A stretch of 64,000 bases of DNA from Trebonia sp035294225 (GCA_035294225.1 DATGLH010000104.1:3261-67260); one strand, 5' to 3'. Shown: positions 8,489-17,261, counted from the first letter of the stretch. Numbers and translations are program-made. The notes: generated by a model not told the origin, from the sequence alone.

Positions 8489-9742
8489 GTGGCAACGGGG
8501 CAGCGCCGATGGCGCGCGAGAGCGGCCGCGGCGTGCGCGGCCGCGGCCGCCGCCGTGCTCGCGGGCTGCGGGGCGGGCGGCGGCGCGGCCGGCGGGCCAG
8601 GCGGGATGGCGGCCGGCGCGGCAGCCCCCGCCGCGCCCGGGAGCGCCCCCATCCCGGTGGCCTCCGCCTCGGCGGCCGTTCCCCCGGCATCCCCGGCCGC
8701 GTGCGCGGCGCGGGCGTACGGGCGGCTGACCGAGGCGCAGCGGGTCGGCCAGCTGTTCCTGGTGGGCCTGACCGCGGACGCGGCCGGCCCGGCGGCGACG
8801 GCGGCGCTGCGGGCGTACCACTTCGGGTCGCTGCTGCTCGCGTCGCCGGCCTCCGAAGGGGTGACGGCGCTGGCCGGGGCGACGAGCCACATGCAGTCGC
8901 TCGCGACCCAGCCGGTAACCGGCGGCGTGCGCTTCTTCGTCGCGGCCAACCAGGAGGGCGGCCAGATCCAGCCGCTGACCGGCCCCGGGTTCTCCGCCAT
9001 GCCGTCCGCGCTGACCCAGGGCACCTGGGCGGCGGGCGCGCTGCGGGCCGCCGCGGCGGGGTGGGGGCGGCAGCTGCGGGCCGCGGGCGTGAACCTGGAC
9101 CTGGCGCCGGTGATGGACGTGGTGCCGCCGGGCGGCGCGAGCACGAACGCGCCGATCGGGAAGCTGGACCGGGAGTTCGGCTCGGACCCGGCGGGCAACG
9201 GCCGGCACGGGGCGGCGTTCATCGCCGGCATGGCCTCGGCCGGGGTCGCGACCGTGGCCAAGCACTTCCCCGGCCTGGGCCGGGTAACGGGGAACACCGA
9301 CTACACCTCCGGCGTCGTGGATTCCGTCACCACGCCGGACGACCCCTATCTCGACTCGTTCCGCGCCGCCATCGGCGCCGGCGTGCCGTTCGTCATGGTG
9401 GCGCTGGCCACCTACACCCGGATCGACGCCGCCCGGCTCGCCGTGTTCTCGCCGGCCGTGATGCGGCTGCTCCGTTCCGGTCTCGGCTTCGGCGGCGTGA
9501 TCGTCTCCGACGATCTCGGCGACGCCGCCGCGGTCGCGTCGGTGCCGGCGGGGCAGCGCGCGATCTGGTTCCTGGACGCCGGCGGGGACATGATCACGTC
9601 GCAGTCGCTGCCCCCGGCGGAGGCGATGGCGCGGGCGGTGCTCGCCCGCGCCACGGCCGACGCGGGCTTCCGCGCCGAGGTGGCCCGCGCCGTGCTGCGC
9701 ATCCTGGCCGCGAAGCAGGCCTACGGCCTGCTGCCGTGCTGA
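8489..9742 (+). CDS. LpqI-like GH3 beta-N-acetylglucosaminidase lipoprotein
   Basis: 417-residue secreted lipoprotein. A basic N-terminus is followed by an alanine-rich hydrophobic stretch and the lipobox LAGC; a flexible Gly/Ala/Pro linker leads to a glycoside hydrolase family 3 N-terminal domain. Diagnostic motifs are KHFPGLGRVTGNTD (about residue 258) and VSDDL with the nucleophile aspartate near residue 341. This pattern matches LpqI of mycobacteria, which trims GlcNAc from peptidoglycan fragments for recycling. I use GTG 8489, which gives a compact signal peptide; a GTG at 8465 is also open but would start next to the operator. Expected location is the outer face of the cytoplasmic membrane. 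Confidence 0.88.
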   Translation: MATGQRRWRARAAAACAAAAAAVLAGCGAGGGAAGGPGGMAAGAAAPAAPGSAPIPVASASAAVPPASPAACAARAYGRLTEAQRVGQLFLVGLTADAAGPAATAALRAYHFGSLLLASPASEGVTALAGATSHMQSLATQPVTGGVRFFVAANQEGGQIQPLTGPGFSAMPSALTQGTWAAGALRAAAAGWGRQLRAAGVNLDLAPVMDVVPPGGASTNAPIGKLDREFGSDPAGNGRHGAAFIAGMASAGVATVAKHFPGLGRVTGNTDYTSGVVDSVTTPDDPYLDSFRAAIGAGVPFVMVALATYTRIDAARLAVFSPAVMRLLRSGLGFGGVIVSDDLGDAAAVASVPAGQRAIWFLDAGGDMITSQSLPPAEAMARAVLARATADAGFRAEVARAVLRILAAKQAYGLLPC

Positions 9743-9791
9743 GCCGGCGCCGCGGGCGCAAAGCGCTCCTGACCTCTGACATGCTGTAAGC

Positions 9792-11033
9792 GTGAGTGAC
9801 AAGCAGCAGGGGCCGTTCGCCTACCGGATGGGGCGGCTGTGGGGCGCCGCCGACCGCCGCAGCGTCCCGCTGCGGACGATCATCACCGTGGCGGTGGTGG
9901 CGGCCTCCTTCTACCTGGCGGGCAAGCTGATCTACCGGCTCCGCGACGTCGTCCTGCTGCTGCTGGTCGCCGGGTTCGTCGCGCTGATCCTGAACCCGCT
10001 GGTGCTCGTGATTCAGCGCTATGTCGTCAAGCGGCGCGGGATCGCCGTCACCGGCGTGACGCTGCTGGCGCTGCTGGTCTTCCTGGGCCTGGCTTACGAG
10101 TTCGGCTCACCGCTGGTGAACGCGATCACGCACCTGGCCGACAAGCTGCCGTCGTATGTCGCGAGCGCGCAGAGCGGCAAGGGCTGGATCGGGCACCTGG
10201 TACGCAGGTACCACGTCCAGCAGTGGGTCTCGCAGAACGCGCCCAAGCTGGTCACGTACGCGCAGAACCTCACCTCCCCGGTGCTGTCGTTCGGCAGGGC
10301 CGCGTTCTCGGTCCTGGTGGAGCTGTTCACCATCTTCATCCTCGTCCTGATCCTGCTGCTGGAAGGGCCGAGGCTCCGCCGGGGCTTCCTTGGCCTGCTC
10401 TCGCCCGCCAGCGCGGCGGAGGTCAGCCGCGTGGCCGCCGAGGTGAACCGCTCGGTCGTCGGCTACATGCTCGGCAACTTCCTGACGTCGGTCATCTGCG
10501 GCCTGGTCGTCTTCACCACGCTGCTCACGGCCGGCGTGCCGTTCCCGGTGCTGTGGGCGCTGTGGGTCGCGCTCGTCGACTTCCTGCCGATGATCGGCGG
10601 CGCGCTGGCCGGCATCCCCACCGTGCTGTTCGCCGCCACCCAGTCGCTGACCGCGGGCATCGTGACGCTGATCGTGTTCCTCGCCTACACGCAGTTCGAG
10701 AACCACGTGCTGAACCCCATCATCATGAGCAAGACGGTGCGCATCAGCCCGCTGCTCGTGCTGATCTCGGTGCTGGTCGGGGCGTCGATCGGGTCGTGGC
10801 TCGGCGGGCTGTTCGGCGGGTTCGTCGCCGCGCTGCTCGCCATCCCGGCGGGCGGCGCGGTGCAGGTGATCGTCCGCGAGGCATGGCGGCTTTCCGGGCC
10901 GCCGCCCCGCACGCTCCCGCCCGCAGGCGATCAGCAGCCGCCGACCGCACAGCCCGCCGCCGGCGCGCCGCCCCAGCCCGCCGCCGGCGCGGCCGTCCCG
11001 CCCGAGCGGGTCTCCATCACCCGCCCCAAGTGA
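9792..11033 (+). CDS. AI-2E family transporter
   Basis: 413-residue polytopic membrane protein of the AI-2E/TqsA/PerM family (PF01594). It has paired hydrophobic helices at residues 25-75 and a long amphipathic extracytoplasmic/cytoplasmic segment around residues 110-165. Four or more C-terminal helices follow, including LWALWVALVDFLPMIGGALA (residues about 250-270) and the family-conserved ENHVLNPIIMSKTVRISPL, here in two parts ENHVLNP and KTVRISPL. The C-terminus is a Pro/Gln/Ala-rich tail. The GTG start follows the GH3 gene by 49 bp. Members export signalling molecules or ions, or act as Na+/H+ antiporters; function cannot be narrowed here. Confidence 0.92.
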   Translation: MSDKQQGPFAYRMGRLWGAADRRSVPLRTIITVAVVAASFYLAGKLIYRLRDVVLLLLVAGFVALILNPLVLVIQRYVVKRRGIAVTGVTLLALLVFLGLAYEFGSPLVNAITHLADKLPSYVASAQSGKGWIGHLVRRYHVQQWVSQNAPKLVTYAQNLTSPVLSFGRAAFSVLVELFTIFILVLILLLEGPRLRRGFLGLLSPASAAEVSRVAAEVNRSVVGYMLGNFLTSVICGLVVFTTLLTAGVPFPVLWALWVALVDFLPMIGGALAGIPTVLFAATQSLTAGIVTLIVFLAYTQFENHVLNPIIMSKTVRISPLLVLISVLVGASIGSWLGGLFGGFVAALLAIPAGGAVQVIVREAWRLSGPPPRTLPPAGDQQPPTAQPAAGAPPQPAAGAAVPPERVSITRPK

Positions 11034-11078
11034 GCCCCTGCGTGGCCGGACGACCACGGGATGCTGCACACTGGCCGT

Positions 11079-11609
11079 ATGGCTGATGAGAACGACTCCT
11101 GCGCGGTTGCGCACGGCACCGCCCCGGCGGCGGTCGCCGCCCCCGCCGGCGCCGAGCGCATCCTGGTCTCCGTCTTCGCCTCGCCCGTCTCCGGGTTCCT
11201 GCTGAGGTACGCCGCCGACGCCGGCTTCCGCGCCCTGCTCGTCGAGCCGGACGCCGGCCGTGCCGCGGGCGCCGCGATGGCCGGCTTCCCCGTCCAGGCC
11301 GCGATGCCGGAAGACCTGGAGGGAGCCGACGTCGTGGTCACCGACCACCACCGCGGCGAACTCGGCCCGGTGCTGCGCGACGCCCTCGCCACCAAGGCCC
11401 GCTGGATCGGCGTGATGGGCAACCCGCGCCACCCGGCCCCGCACGTCCCCGCCCTGGAGGCCCTCGGCGTGCCGCCCGGCGACATCGCCCGCGTGCACCG
11501 TCCCATCGGGCTGAACATCGGCTCCCGCACCCCGCCGGAGATCGCGATCGCCACGCTCGCCGGCCTGCTCGCCGACCGCAACTCCCGCCCGGGGGGCTTC
11601 TTCTCCTGA
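11079..11609 (+). CDS. XdhC-like Rossmann-domain protein
   Basis: 176-residue protein carrying only the C-terminal NAD-binding-like domain of XdhC/CoxI proteins (PF13478). Recognisable motifs are ILVSVFASPVSGFLLRYA at the start of the Rossmann fold, VVTDHHR, IGVMGNPRH, and IHRPIGLNIGSRTPPEIAIA, seen here as VHRPIGLNIGS and TPPEIAIA. Full-length XdhC (about 300 residues) helps insert sulphurated molybdenum cofactor into xanthine dehydrogenase-type enzymes; the N-terminal XdhC_CoxI domain is absent here and no molybdenum enzyme lies nearby. I prefer ATG 11079 (MADEND) to the ATG 18 bp upstream. Short stand-alone XdhC_C proteins exist in actinobacteria, but their role is unclear. Confidence 0.8.
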   Translation: MADENDSCAVAHGTAPAAVAAPAGAERILVSVFASPVSGFLLRYAADAGFRALLVEPDAGRAAGAAMAGFPVQAAMPEDLEGADVVVTDHHRGELGPVLRDALATKARWIGVMGNPRHPAPHVPALEALGVPPGDIARVHRPIGLNIGSRTPPEIAIATLAGLLADRNSRPGGFFS

Positions 11610-11694
11610 CCGCCGCCCTGACCGCCCCGCCCCCTGACCGCCCCGCCCCCTGACCGCCCCGAACGCATCCGGCTGACTCGCGCGGCCAGCCGTG

Positions 11695-11762
11695 CAAACC
11701 GAAAGATCCTTCACCAAGAAGAGAAAATCCGGAATAGGTGTAAAAAACTTACACGATCATGG
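11695..11762 (-). repeat. AT-rich dispersed element, copy A
   Basis: Copy of a roughly 68-bp element found four times in the window. Read on the minus strand it has CATGATCGTGTAAG, then TACACCTATTCCGG, a T/C-rich stretch, TGGTGAA and TTTCGGTTTG. In this copy GTGTAA and TTACAC form a perfect 6-bp stem with a 5-base loop. It sits between the convergent XdhC-like and MPI genes and is bordered by a short repeat of GCCCGGGGGTCACA type (11768-11815). Confidence 0.8.
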
Positions 11763-11811
11763 CGGGCCGTGCCCGGGGGCCGCCGTGCCCGGGGGTCACA
11801 GCGCCCGGGGG

Positions 11812-12573
11812 TCACAGCGCGGTCTTCTCCTGCCAGGTGTCCAGCAGCGCGGCGTCCCCGGACACCGCCAGCCGCGCGTCCGACCCCGGGATCCGGCCGT
11901 AGGTGAACAGCAGCAGCGCCGCGGCCGGCCCGCGCACCGCCGCGCTCGCCTTCTCATGCCCGCGGGACCACTCCACCCCGCCGGCGCCGAACCTGACCAG
12001 CCACTCGCCGTCGGAGTCGGTGGCATGCAGGTGCAGCGATTTCCCGGCGGGCAGTTCCGCCAGACGCTGCGACGGCCGCCGCGCCGCCGGCAGGTTCGCC
12101 AGGAACTCCTCGATCCCGTCCGCGGCCGCCACCGGGTCGATGTCCGGCCAGGCGCCGAGCGCCAGCTCCGCGTCTGCCCGGTGCACGGTCGTCTCGTGCA
12201 GCATCCGCCGCGCCCACCACCCGCTGCGCTGCTCGGCCCCCCACGCCCAGACCACCGTGTCGGGGCCGGCCGAGCGCAGCGCGGCGGCCAGCGGCGCCGC
12301 GCCCGCGGCCAGCCACCGGGGATAGGCCGCCTCGTCCGCGGGCAGCCCGGCCTCGATGTCGCGCTGCTCGGTCCGCGCGCGGGCCCGGGTGGCCACGATG
12401 TGTCCGGCCCACCGGTGCACGATCCCGGTGTGCTTGACCAGCTTCGCCATCGTCCACCCGGGGCAGGACGGCACCGGGGTGCCCGGGGACGCCCCGGCCG
12501 CCACCGAAGCCATCCGGGCGATCTCGGCTTCGGCCCGCGCGCAGAACCACTCATGGCCGGGCATGCCGCTCAC
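11812..12573 (-). CDS. Maleylpyruvate isomerase family (mycothiol-dependent, DinB-like) protein
   Basis: 253-residue protein with an N-terminal four-helix DinB/MDMPI fold (about residues 5-150: PSCPGWTMAKLVKHTGIVHRW, split PSCPGWTMAKL and GIVHRWA) and a C-terminal MDMPI_C-type domain (LHLHATDSDGEWLV). Actinobacterial members use mycothiol or bind a metal through His residues such as those of TGIVHRW and HETTVHRAD. They act in isomerisation or detoxification, but few are characterised. A GTG start at 12573 overlaps the MaoC stop (GTGA), indicating coupling; ATG 12564 is an alternative. It forms a two-gene unit with the MaoC hydratase. Confidence 0.85.
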   Translation of the reverse strand: MSGMPGHEWFCARAEAEIARMASVAAGASPGTPVPSCPGWTMAKLVKHTGIVHRWAGHIVATRARARTEQRDIEAGLPADEAAYPRWLAAGAAPLAAALRSAGPDTVVWAWGAEQRSGWWARRMLHETTVHRADAELALGAWPDIDPVAAADGIEEFLANLPAARRPSQRLAELPAGKSLHLHATDSDGEWLVRFGAGGVEWSRGHEKASAAVRGPAAALLLFTYGRIPGSDARLAVSGDAALLDTWQEKTAL

Positions 12574-13028
12574 CCGTAGAAGCGCATGACGGCTTCGAGG
12601 ACGCAGACCGGCTTGTCCCCGCCCTCCCGCTCGACGACGCCGCCGACGGTGAGCTGAAGGCCGCCCTTGACCTCCTCGACGTCGGCCAGCGTGGCGGTCA
12701 GCCGGATCTTCGACCCGACCGGCACCGGGGCGGGGAAGCGGACCTTGTTCAGCCCGTAGTTGACCGCCATCGTCGTGTCGGTGACGGTGAGCACCTGCGA
12801 CCACATCGGGACGAACAGCGACAAGGTGAGGAAGCCGTGCCCGATCGGGCCGCCGAACGGGCTCTCCCGGCGGGCCCGCTCGACGTCCACGTGGATCCAC
12901 TGGTGGTCGTCGGTGGCATCGGCGAACGTGTTCACCCGCTCCTGGGTGATCTCGAACCACTCGCTGGTGCCGAGCACGGAGCCCTTGAGGGCGGGCAGCC
13001 CGGCGAGCGTGGTCGTGGTGGTGCTCAT
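12570..13028 (-). CDS. MaoC-family hot-dog hydratase
   Basis: 152-residue single hot-dog domain with the hydratase-2 motif FADATDDHQWIHVD (catalytic Asp and His) near residues 36-49 and PIGHGFLTLSL. Such proteins hydrate trans-2-enoyl-CoA to (R)-3-hydroxyacyl-CoA in polyketide, fatty acid or side-chain metabolism. ATG 13028 follows GGAAGGAG by eight bases. It is coupled to the downstream MPI-family gene by a 4-bp overlap. Its specificity and chain-length preference are not evident. Confidence 0.93.
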   Translation of the reverse strand: MSTTTTTLAGLPALKGSVLGTSEWFEITQERVNTFADATDDHQWIHVDVERARRESPFGGPIGHGFLTLSLFVPMWSQVLTVTDTTMAVNYGLNKVRFPAPVPVGSKIRLTATLADVEEVKGGLQLTVGGVVEREGGDKPVCVLEAVMRFYG

Positions 13029-13212
13029 GCGGTTGTCTCCTTCCGGCCGGCGGGTTCCCAGCCGACGGCCCGACGTTACGATAGCCCGCGGCGCGCGGGG
13101 AAGAGCAACGGGGGAGACGGGGCTGGCCGGAGGGGTCCTCCCGGCTCGTCCCGGGAACCCGGAATGCCCGCCGGCGGCGGGACGTTCGGCGAAGTAGACC
13201 GGATTACCGACC

Positions 13213-14892
13213 ATGCGCGCGGAACTTCCTGCCGAGGGGTTCCTTCGGCACAGGGGCCTCATCCTCGCGGCGGCGGGCGGCGCCGTGGCCGAGGCTGGCT
13301 TCCTTACGCTCGTGGCGCCGGCGGCCCGGCCGGTGGCGCCGCAGGTCACCGCGCTCCCCGTGCTCGCCGCCTACCACGACCTGCGGTGGCTGTTCGCGGA
13401 CAGCCAGTCCTGGCTCGCGTTCGCCGGGGTCTTCATCGCCGTGCTCCTTGCCAGGGCGGCGGCGGACACCGTGCTGCTGCGGCTCGCCTGGCCGAGCCGG
13501 CTGCGGCCGCCGCGGCCGGGGCGTGCGTTCGCGTCCTGCCTGGCGCTGACCGCGCTGGCGTGGCTGCTGCTGTCGCCCGCCGTCACGCTGGCGTTCGGCG
13601 TGGCGGTGCTGCCGTTCTCCTGGCCGTTCCTCGCCGCGCTGCCGATCATGGCCGGCATCGCCGCCGTGCTCAGCCACGGCGGGGTCGCCGCCGCCTGGTG
13701 GCGCCGGCTGCCGCCGCCGCGCTCGGTGCTCTGGCTGCTGGCCAGCCTCGCCGCGCTGTCGGCGGGCGCGGCGGTCATCGCCCACGTGGGCACCGCGGCC
13801 GCGCTCGCCGTCGCGGCCCTCACCGGCCTCGCCAACGCGCGCGCCTGGTACGGGCTCGCCGGGGCCGCCTCCCGGCTGCGCCCGCGCCCGCGCGAGTCGG
13901 TGCCCGCCAGGCTGCTGTCCTGGCTGCCGTTCGCGCCGCTGGCCGCGCTGATGGTGCTCGGCCTGGTCGTGGGCGTGGCCCGGCTGATGTTCACCGGGAC
14001 GATCCACGTTCCGCTGGGCACGGCCGCCAGCCCGTCGGCGGCCGCGAACGTGGCCGGCGGAACCGGGCCCGGCCGGGCCGGCACGGTAACCGCCGGCGCG
14101 GCCGGCGCCGCGGTGCTCGTCGTCGCCGGCTGGGGTTCCTCCTGCTGCGACGCCGCCGACGGGCTGCGCGCCGCGATGCCCGGCGCGCGGGTGCGCCAGT
14201 TCTCCTACGTCGGGCTCGACGCGAAGGGCAAGCCGGTTCCGCAGGGGCCGGCCGCGGACGACCTGCCCCTGCCGGAGCTCGGCGACCGGATGGCTGCCCA
14301 GCTCATGAAGCTGCACCAGCTGACGCGCCGGCCGGTTGACGTGGTCGCGGAAAGCGAGGGCACGCTCGGCGTCTACGCGATGCTCGACCGCCACCCCGGG
14401 CTGCCGGTCGGCTCGGTCGTGCTGCTCAGCCCGATCATCGAGCCGGGGCGGCTGGGCTACCGGTCCGGCCCCGGGGATCCCTCGGTGCCGGAGTACGCCC
14501 TGGACGAGCTGAACCACCTGGTCGGCGGCATGTCCCCGTACGGCCCCGGCGGCGCGCAGCATCTGATCAACTCGGTCGGCGAGTACGGCGCCAGGTACTT
14601 CGGCGCCGTCGTGCGCCCGTACCGGAAGCCGATCCGCGGGCTTGCCGTCATCCCGCTCGCCGACGCGGTCACCCTGCCGGTCTGCGGCCTGCCGCCGGAC
14701 GTGGTCGTCGTTCCGGCGTTCCACGGCGGCCTGCTCGGCGACGCCAGCGTCCTGCCGATGGTCAGCGCGTTCCTGGCCGGCCGCCCGGTCACGGACCAGG
14801 AGGCGGGGCGCCTGCGTACCGCCGCCGAGCTCATCACGAGCGCGTCCGCCGCGTGGCAGATGCCGGATACCAAGGACGCGTGCCCCCGGTAG
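13213..14892 (+). CDS. Polytopic membrane protein with C-terminal alpha/beta-hydrolase domain
   Basis: 559-residue protein without a confident family name. The first half has about seven hydrophobic helices (residues 15-260), including VFIAVLLARAAADTV and LMVLGLVVGVARLMF. After an Ala/Gly linker a soluble domain begins AAVLVVAGWGSSCCD, which looks like the first strand and oxyanion loop of an alpha/beta hydrolase. VVAESEGTLGVYAML supplies a GxSxG-like nucleophile elbow (A-E-S-E-G). A C-terminal histidine (VVVPAFHGGLLGD) could complete a Ser-His-Asp triad. I infer a membrane-tethered esterase or lipase of unknown substrate. It ends only 18 bp before the trp leader peptide, on the same strand. 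Confidence 0.72.
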   Translation: MRAELPAEGFLRHRGLILAAAGGAVAEAGFLTLVAPAARPVAPQVTALPVLAAYHDLRWLFADSQSWLAFAGVFIAVLLARAAADTVLLRLAWPSRLRPPRPGRAFASCLALTALAWLLLSPAVTLAFGVAVLPFSWPFLAALPIMAGIAAVLSHGGVAAAWWRRLPPPRSVLWLLASLAALSAGAAVIAHVGTAAALAVAALTGLANARAWYGLAGAASRLRPRPRESVPARLLSWLPFAPLAALMVLGLVVGVARLMFTGTIHVPLGTAASPSAAANVAGGTGPGRAGTVTAGAAGAAVLVVAGWGSSCCDAADGLRAAMPGARVRQFSYVGLDAKGKPVPQGPAADDLPLPELGDRMAAQLMKLHQLTRRPVDVVAESEGTLGVYAMLDRHPGLPVGSVVLLSPIIEPGRLGYRSGPGDPSVPEYALDELNHLVGGMSPYGPGGAQHLINSVGEYGARYFGAVVRPYRKPIRGLAVIPLADAVTLPVCGLPPDVVVVPAFHGGLLGDASVLPMVSAFLAGRPVTDQEAGRLRTAAELITSASAAWQMPDTKDACPR

Positions 14893-14893
14893 T

Positions 14894-14901
14894 GGTACGC
14901 T
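14894..14901 (+). promoter_or_regulatory. Possible extended -10 promoter of the trp leader
   Basis: TGGTACGCT has the TGn-TAnnnT form of an extended -10 element, ending nine bases before the leader ATG at 14910. No -35 box is convincing. If used, transcription would begin almost at the ATG and the leader peptide would be leaderless; no Shine-Dalgarno precedes it. Confidence 0.35.
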
Positions 14902-14909
14902 GCCCCTTG

Positions 14910-14951
14910 ATGCGAGTTCTCCCTGACCTTCAGTGGTGGCGCCGCCCGTAG
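14910..14951 (+). CDS. trpL: trp operon leader peptide
   Basis: A 13-codon reading frame, MRVLPDLQWWRRP, with two adjacent Trp codons (14934-14939). The Trp codons sit exactly where the first hairpin of the attenuator begins, so a ribosome stalled for charged tRNA-Trp would mask that strand. The stop codon lies in the loop of the first hairpin. It lacks a Shine-Dalgarno, consistent with a leaderless start. The product is presumably not functional as a peptide. Confidence 0.85.
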   Translation: MRVLPDLQWWRRP

Positions 14952-15000
14952 GCGGCGCCCCTAGTCGACGCGACCGCCCGGGAACGGCGGTCGCCTTTTC
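14938..15000 (+). promoter_or_regulatory. Tryptophan attenuator with intrinsic terminator
   Basis: Hairpin 1:2 is GGCGCCGCC (14938-14946) with GGCGGCGCC (14951-14959). The terminator is GCGACCGCC (14970-14978) with GGCGGTCGC (14986-14994), a perfect 9-bp stem followed by CTTTTC. The GGCGG of strand 2 can instead pair with CCGCC of the terminator's left arm, giving an antiterminator when the ribosome stalls at the tandem Trp codons. This is the classical ribosome-mediated logic, placed just before trpEG. Confidence 0.85.
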
Positions 15001-15048
15001 ATATCACCCGCCGGTCACCGGGCCCGGATTGAAGAAGAGGCCCCACAG

Positions 15049-17250
15049 GTGGATACCACGAAGCTGACAACCGGCGGCGGCGTTACCGTCACCCGCACCG
15101 CCGAGCCGTTCGACCCGGCGGAACTCGGGCGCATCGCCGGGCTCGTCGACCGCCGCCGCGGCGGCGTCCTGAGCTCGGGCATGGAATACCCCGGCCGCTA
15201 TAGCCGCTGGCACCTGGCCTACGTGAACCCCCCGGTGGAGATCACCACCCGCGGCCGGTACGTCACGGCCCGCGCGCTGAACGACCGCGGCCTCGTCATC
15301 CTCCCGGTCATCGCGGACGCGCTGCGCCGGGTGGGGCACGAGCAGCCCGCCGACCCCACCCGGCCCGTGTCGCGGCGGGCTGATAACAGCAAGAAGCAGC
15401 GGGCTGCCGAGGTGACCGTGGCCATCCCCGAGGGGGAGGGGACCTTCACCGAGGAGCAGCGCAGCCGCCGGCCGACGGTGTTCACGGCGCTGCGGGAGAT
15501 CGCCGCCGCGTTCGGCTGCGAGGACCCGCACCTGGGACTGTACGGGGCGTTCGGCTACGACCTGGCGTTCCAGTTCGAGCCGGTGCGGCTGCGCATGGAC
15601 CGGCCGCCCGCGCAGCGGGACCTGGTGCTGCACCTGCCGGACCAGATCTGGGCGGTGGACCGCCGCCGCGAGGAGGCCGTCAGGTACTCCTACGAGTTCG
15701 AGGCAGGGGACGCCTCGACGGCGGGCCGCCCGAGGGAGACGGCGGACACCGCACAGCCGGCCGCGGCCGTTCCGGATGTCCCCCCCGCGCCCGCTCCCGG
15801 GCGGTACGCGGCGATCGTCGAGCGGGCGAAGGAGCGCTTCCGGCGCGGTGACCTGTTCGAGGTCGTGCCGAGCCATGTGTTCTACGGGCGGTGCGCGTCC
15901 CCGGCCGGGTTCTACGAGCGGCTGCGGGAGCGGAACCCCGCGCCGTATGAGTTCCTGTTCAACCTCGGGGACGGGGAGCACCTCGTGGGCGCCTCGCCGG
16001 AAATGTACGTGCGGGTGACCGGGGACCGGGTGGAGACCTGCCCGATCTCCGGCACGATCGCGCGCGGCGCCGACCCGCTGGAGGACGCGGCGAACATCGT
16101 CACGCTGCTGCGGTCGGCGAAGGAGGAGTCCGAGCTGACCATGTGCACCGACGTCGACCGCAACGACAAGAGCCGGGTCTGCGTGCCGGGCAGCGTGCAG
16201 GTGATCGGGCGGCGGCAGATCGAGATGTACAGCCGCCTCATCCACACCGTGGACCACATCGAGGGGCGGCTGCGGCCGGGGTTCGACGCCCTCGACGCGT
16301 TCCTCACGCACATGTGGGCGGTCACCGTCACCGGCGCGCCGAAGGCCTGGGCGATGCAGTTCATCGAGGACAACGAGGACACCCCGCGCCGCTGGTACGG
16401 CGGCGCCGTGGGCAAGATCGGCTTCGACGGCTCGATGAACACCGGGCTGACCCTGCGGACGGCGCACATCACCGGCGGCGTCGCCGCGGTCCGGGCGGGG
16501 GCGACCCTGCTGTTCGACTCCGACCCCGAGTCCGAGGAACGCGAGACTCACATCAAGGCGCGTGCGCTGATCGAAACCCTCCAGGAAGCGGAACGGAAGG
16601 CGGAGCCTGCCGCCGCGCCCGCCGCGCCCGCCGCCGCGGGCCGGCCGTCCCGGGTGCTGCTCGTCGACCACCAGGACTCGTTCGTGCACACGCTGGCCGA
16701 CTACTTCCGCCAGCACGGCGCCGAGGTGACGACGCTGCGCGCCGGGTTCGGCGCCTGCATGCTCGACGAGCTCGCGCCGGACCTCGTGGTGCTGTCGCCG
16801 GGACCCGGCCGCCCGTCGGACTTCCACTGCGATGAGCTGCTGTCCGAGCTTGACGCCAGGAAGCTGCCGGCGTTCGGGGTGTGCCTGGGGTTGCAGGCGA
16901 TGGTGGAGCACGCCGGCGGCGAGCTGTCGCTGCTGCCCGAGCCGCAGCACGGCAAGCCCGGCCAGGTCCTGGTGCGCGGCGGGACGTCGCTGCTGGCGGG
17001 GCTGCCGCCGGAGTTCACCGCGGCGCGCTACCACTCGCTGTACGCCGTCGAAACCGCCGTGAAAGGCGGGTTCGCCGTGACCGCGACGACCCCGGACGGC
17101 GCGGTGATGGCGATCGAGGACGACGCGGCCGGCCGCTGGGCGGTCCAGTTCCACCCCGAGTCGATCCTCACCGCCGCCGGCCGCTCCGGCCACCGGGTGA
17201 TCGCCAACGTCCTCGCGCTGTGCCGGGCCCGCGCGGCCGCGCGGGCCTAG
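15049..17250 (+). CDS. trpEG: Anthranilate synthase, fused TrpE-TrpG
   Basis: 733-residue fusion that converts chorismate and glutamine to anthranilate, the first step of tryptophan synthesis. Residues 1-510 form the chorismate-binding TrpE part, with the N-terminal feedback region (SSGMEYPGRYSRW), PISGTIARG, and VTVTGAPKAWAMQFIE near the active site. After an Ala-rich linker, residues 535-733 are a class I glutamine amidotransferase with the nucleophile in GVCLGLQA and the triad His/Glu in QFHPESI. The GTG start follows GAAGAAGAGG. Expression is controlled by the attenuator directly upstream. This single-chain type is known from rhizobia, Azospirillum and some Streptomyces; no other trp gene is in the window. 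Confidence 0.96.
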   Translation: MDTTKLTTGGGVTVTRTAEPFDPAELGRIAGLVDRRRGGVLSSGMEYPGRYSRWHLAYVNPPVEITTRGRYVTARALNDRGLVILPVIADALRRVGHEQPADPTRPVSRRADNSKKQRAAEVTVAIPEGEGTFTEEQRSRRPTVFTALREIAAAFGCEDPHLGLYGAFGYDLAFQFEPVRLRMDRPPAQRDLVLHLPDQIWAVDRRREEAVRYSYEFEAGDASTAGRPRETADTAQPAAAVPDVPPAPAPGRYAAIVERAKERFRRGDLFEVVPSHVFYGRCASPAGFYERLRERNPAPYEFLFNLGDGEHLVGASPEMYVRVTGDRVETCPISGTIARGADPLEDAANIVTLLRSAKEESELTMCTDVDRNDKSRVCVPGSVQVIGRRQIEMYSRLIHTVDHIEGRLRPGFDALDAFLTHMWAVTVTGAPKAWAMQFIEDNEDTPRRWYGGAVGKIGFDGSMNTGLTLRTAHITGGVAAVRAGATLLFDSDPESEERETHIKARALIETLQEAERKAEPAAAPAAPAAAGRPSRVLLVDHQDSFVHTLADYFRQHGAEVTTLRAGFGACMLDELAPDLVVLSPGPGRPSDFHCDELLSELDARKLPAFGVCLGLQAMVEHAGGELSLLPEPQHGKPGQVLVRGGTSLLAGLPPEFTAARYHSLYAVETAVKGGFAVTATTPDGAVMAIEDDAAGRWAVQFHPESILTAAGRSGHRVIANVLALCRARAAARA

Positions 17251-17261
17251 CCCGCCCGCCC

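Noticed and set aside
10107..11717. 536-codon minus-strand frame starting inside dispersed element copy A
   Set aside because: It is antisense to the AI-2E and XdhC-like genes, which have clear domains; composition is shadow-like.
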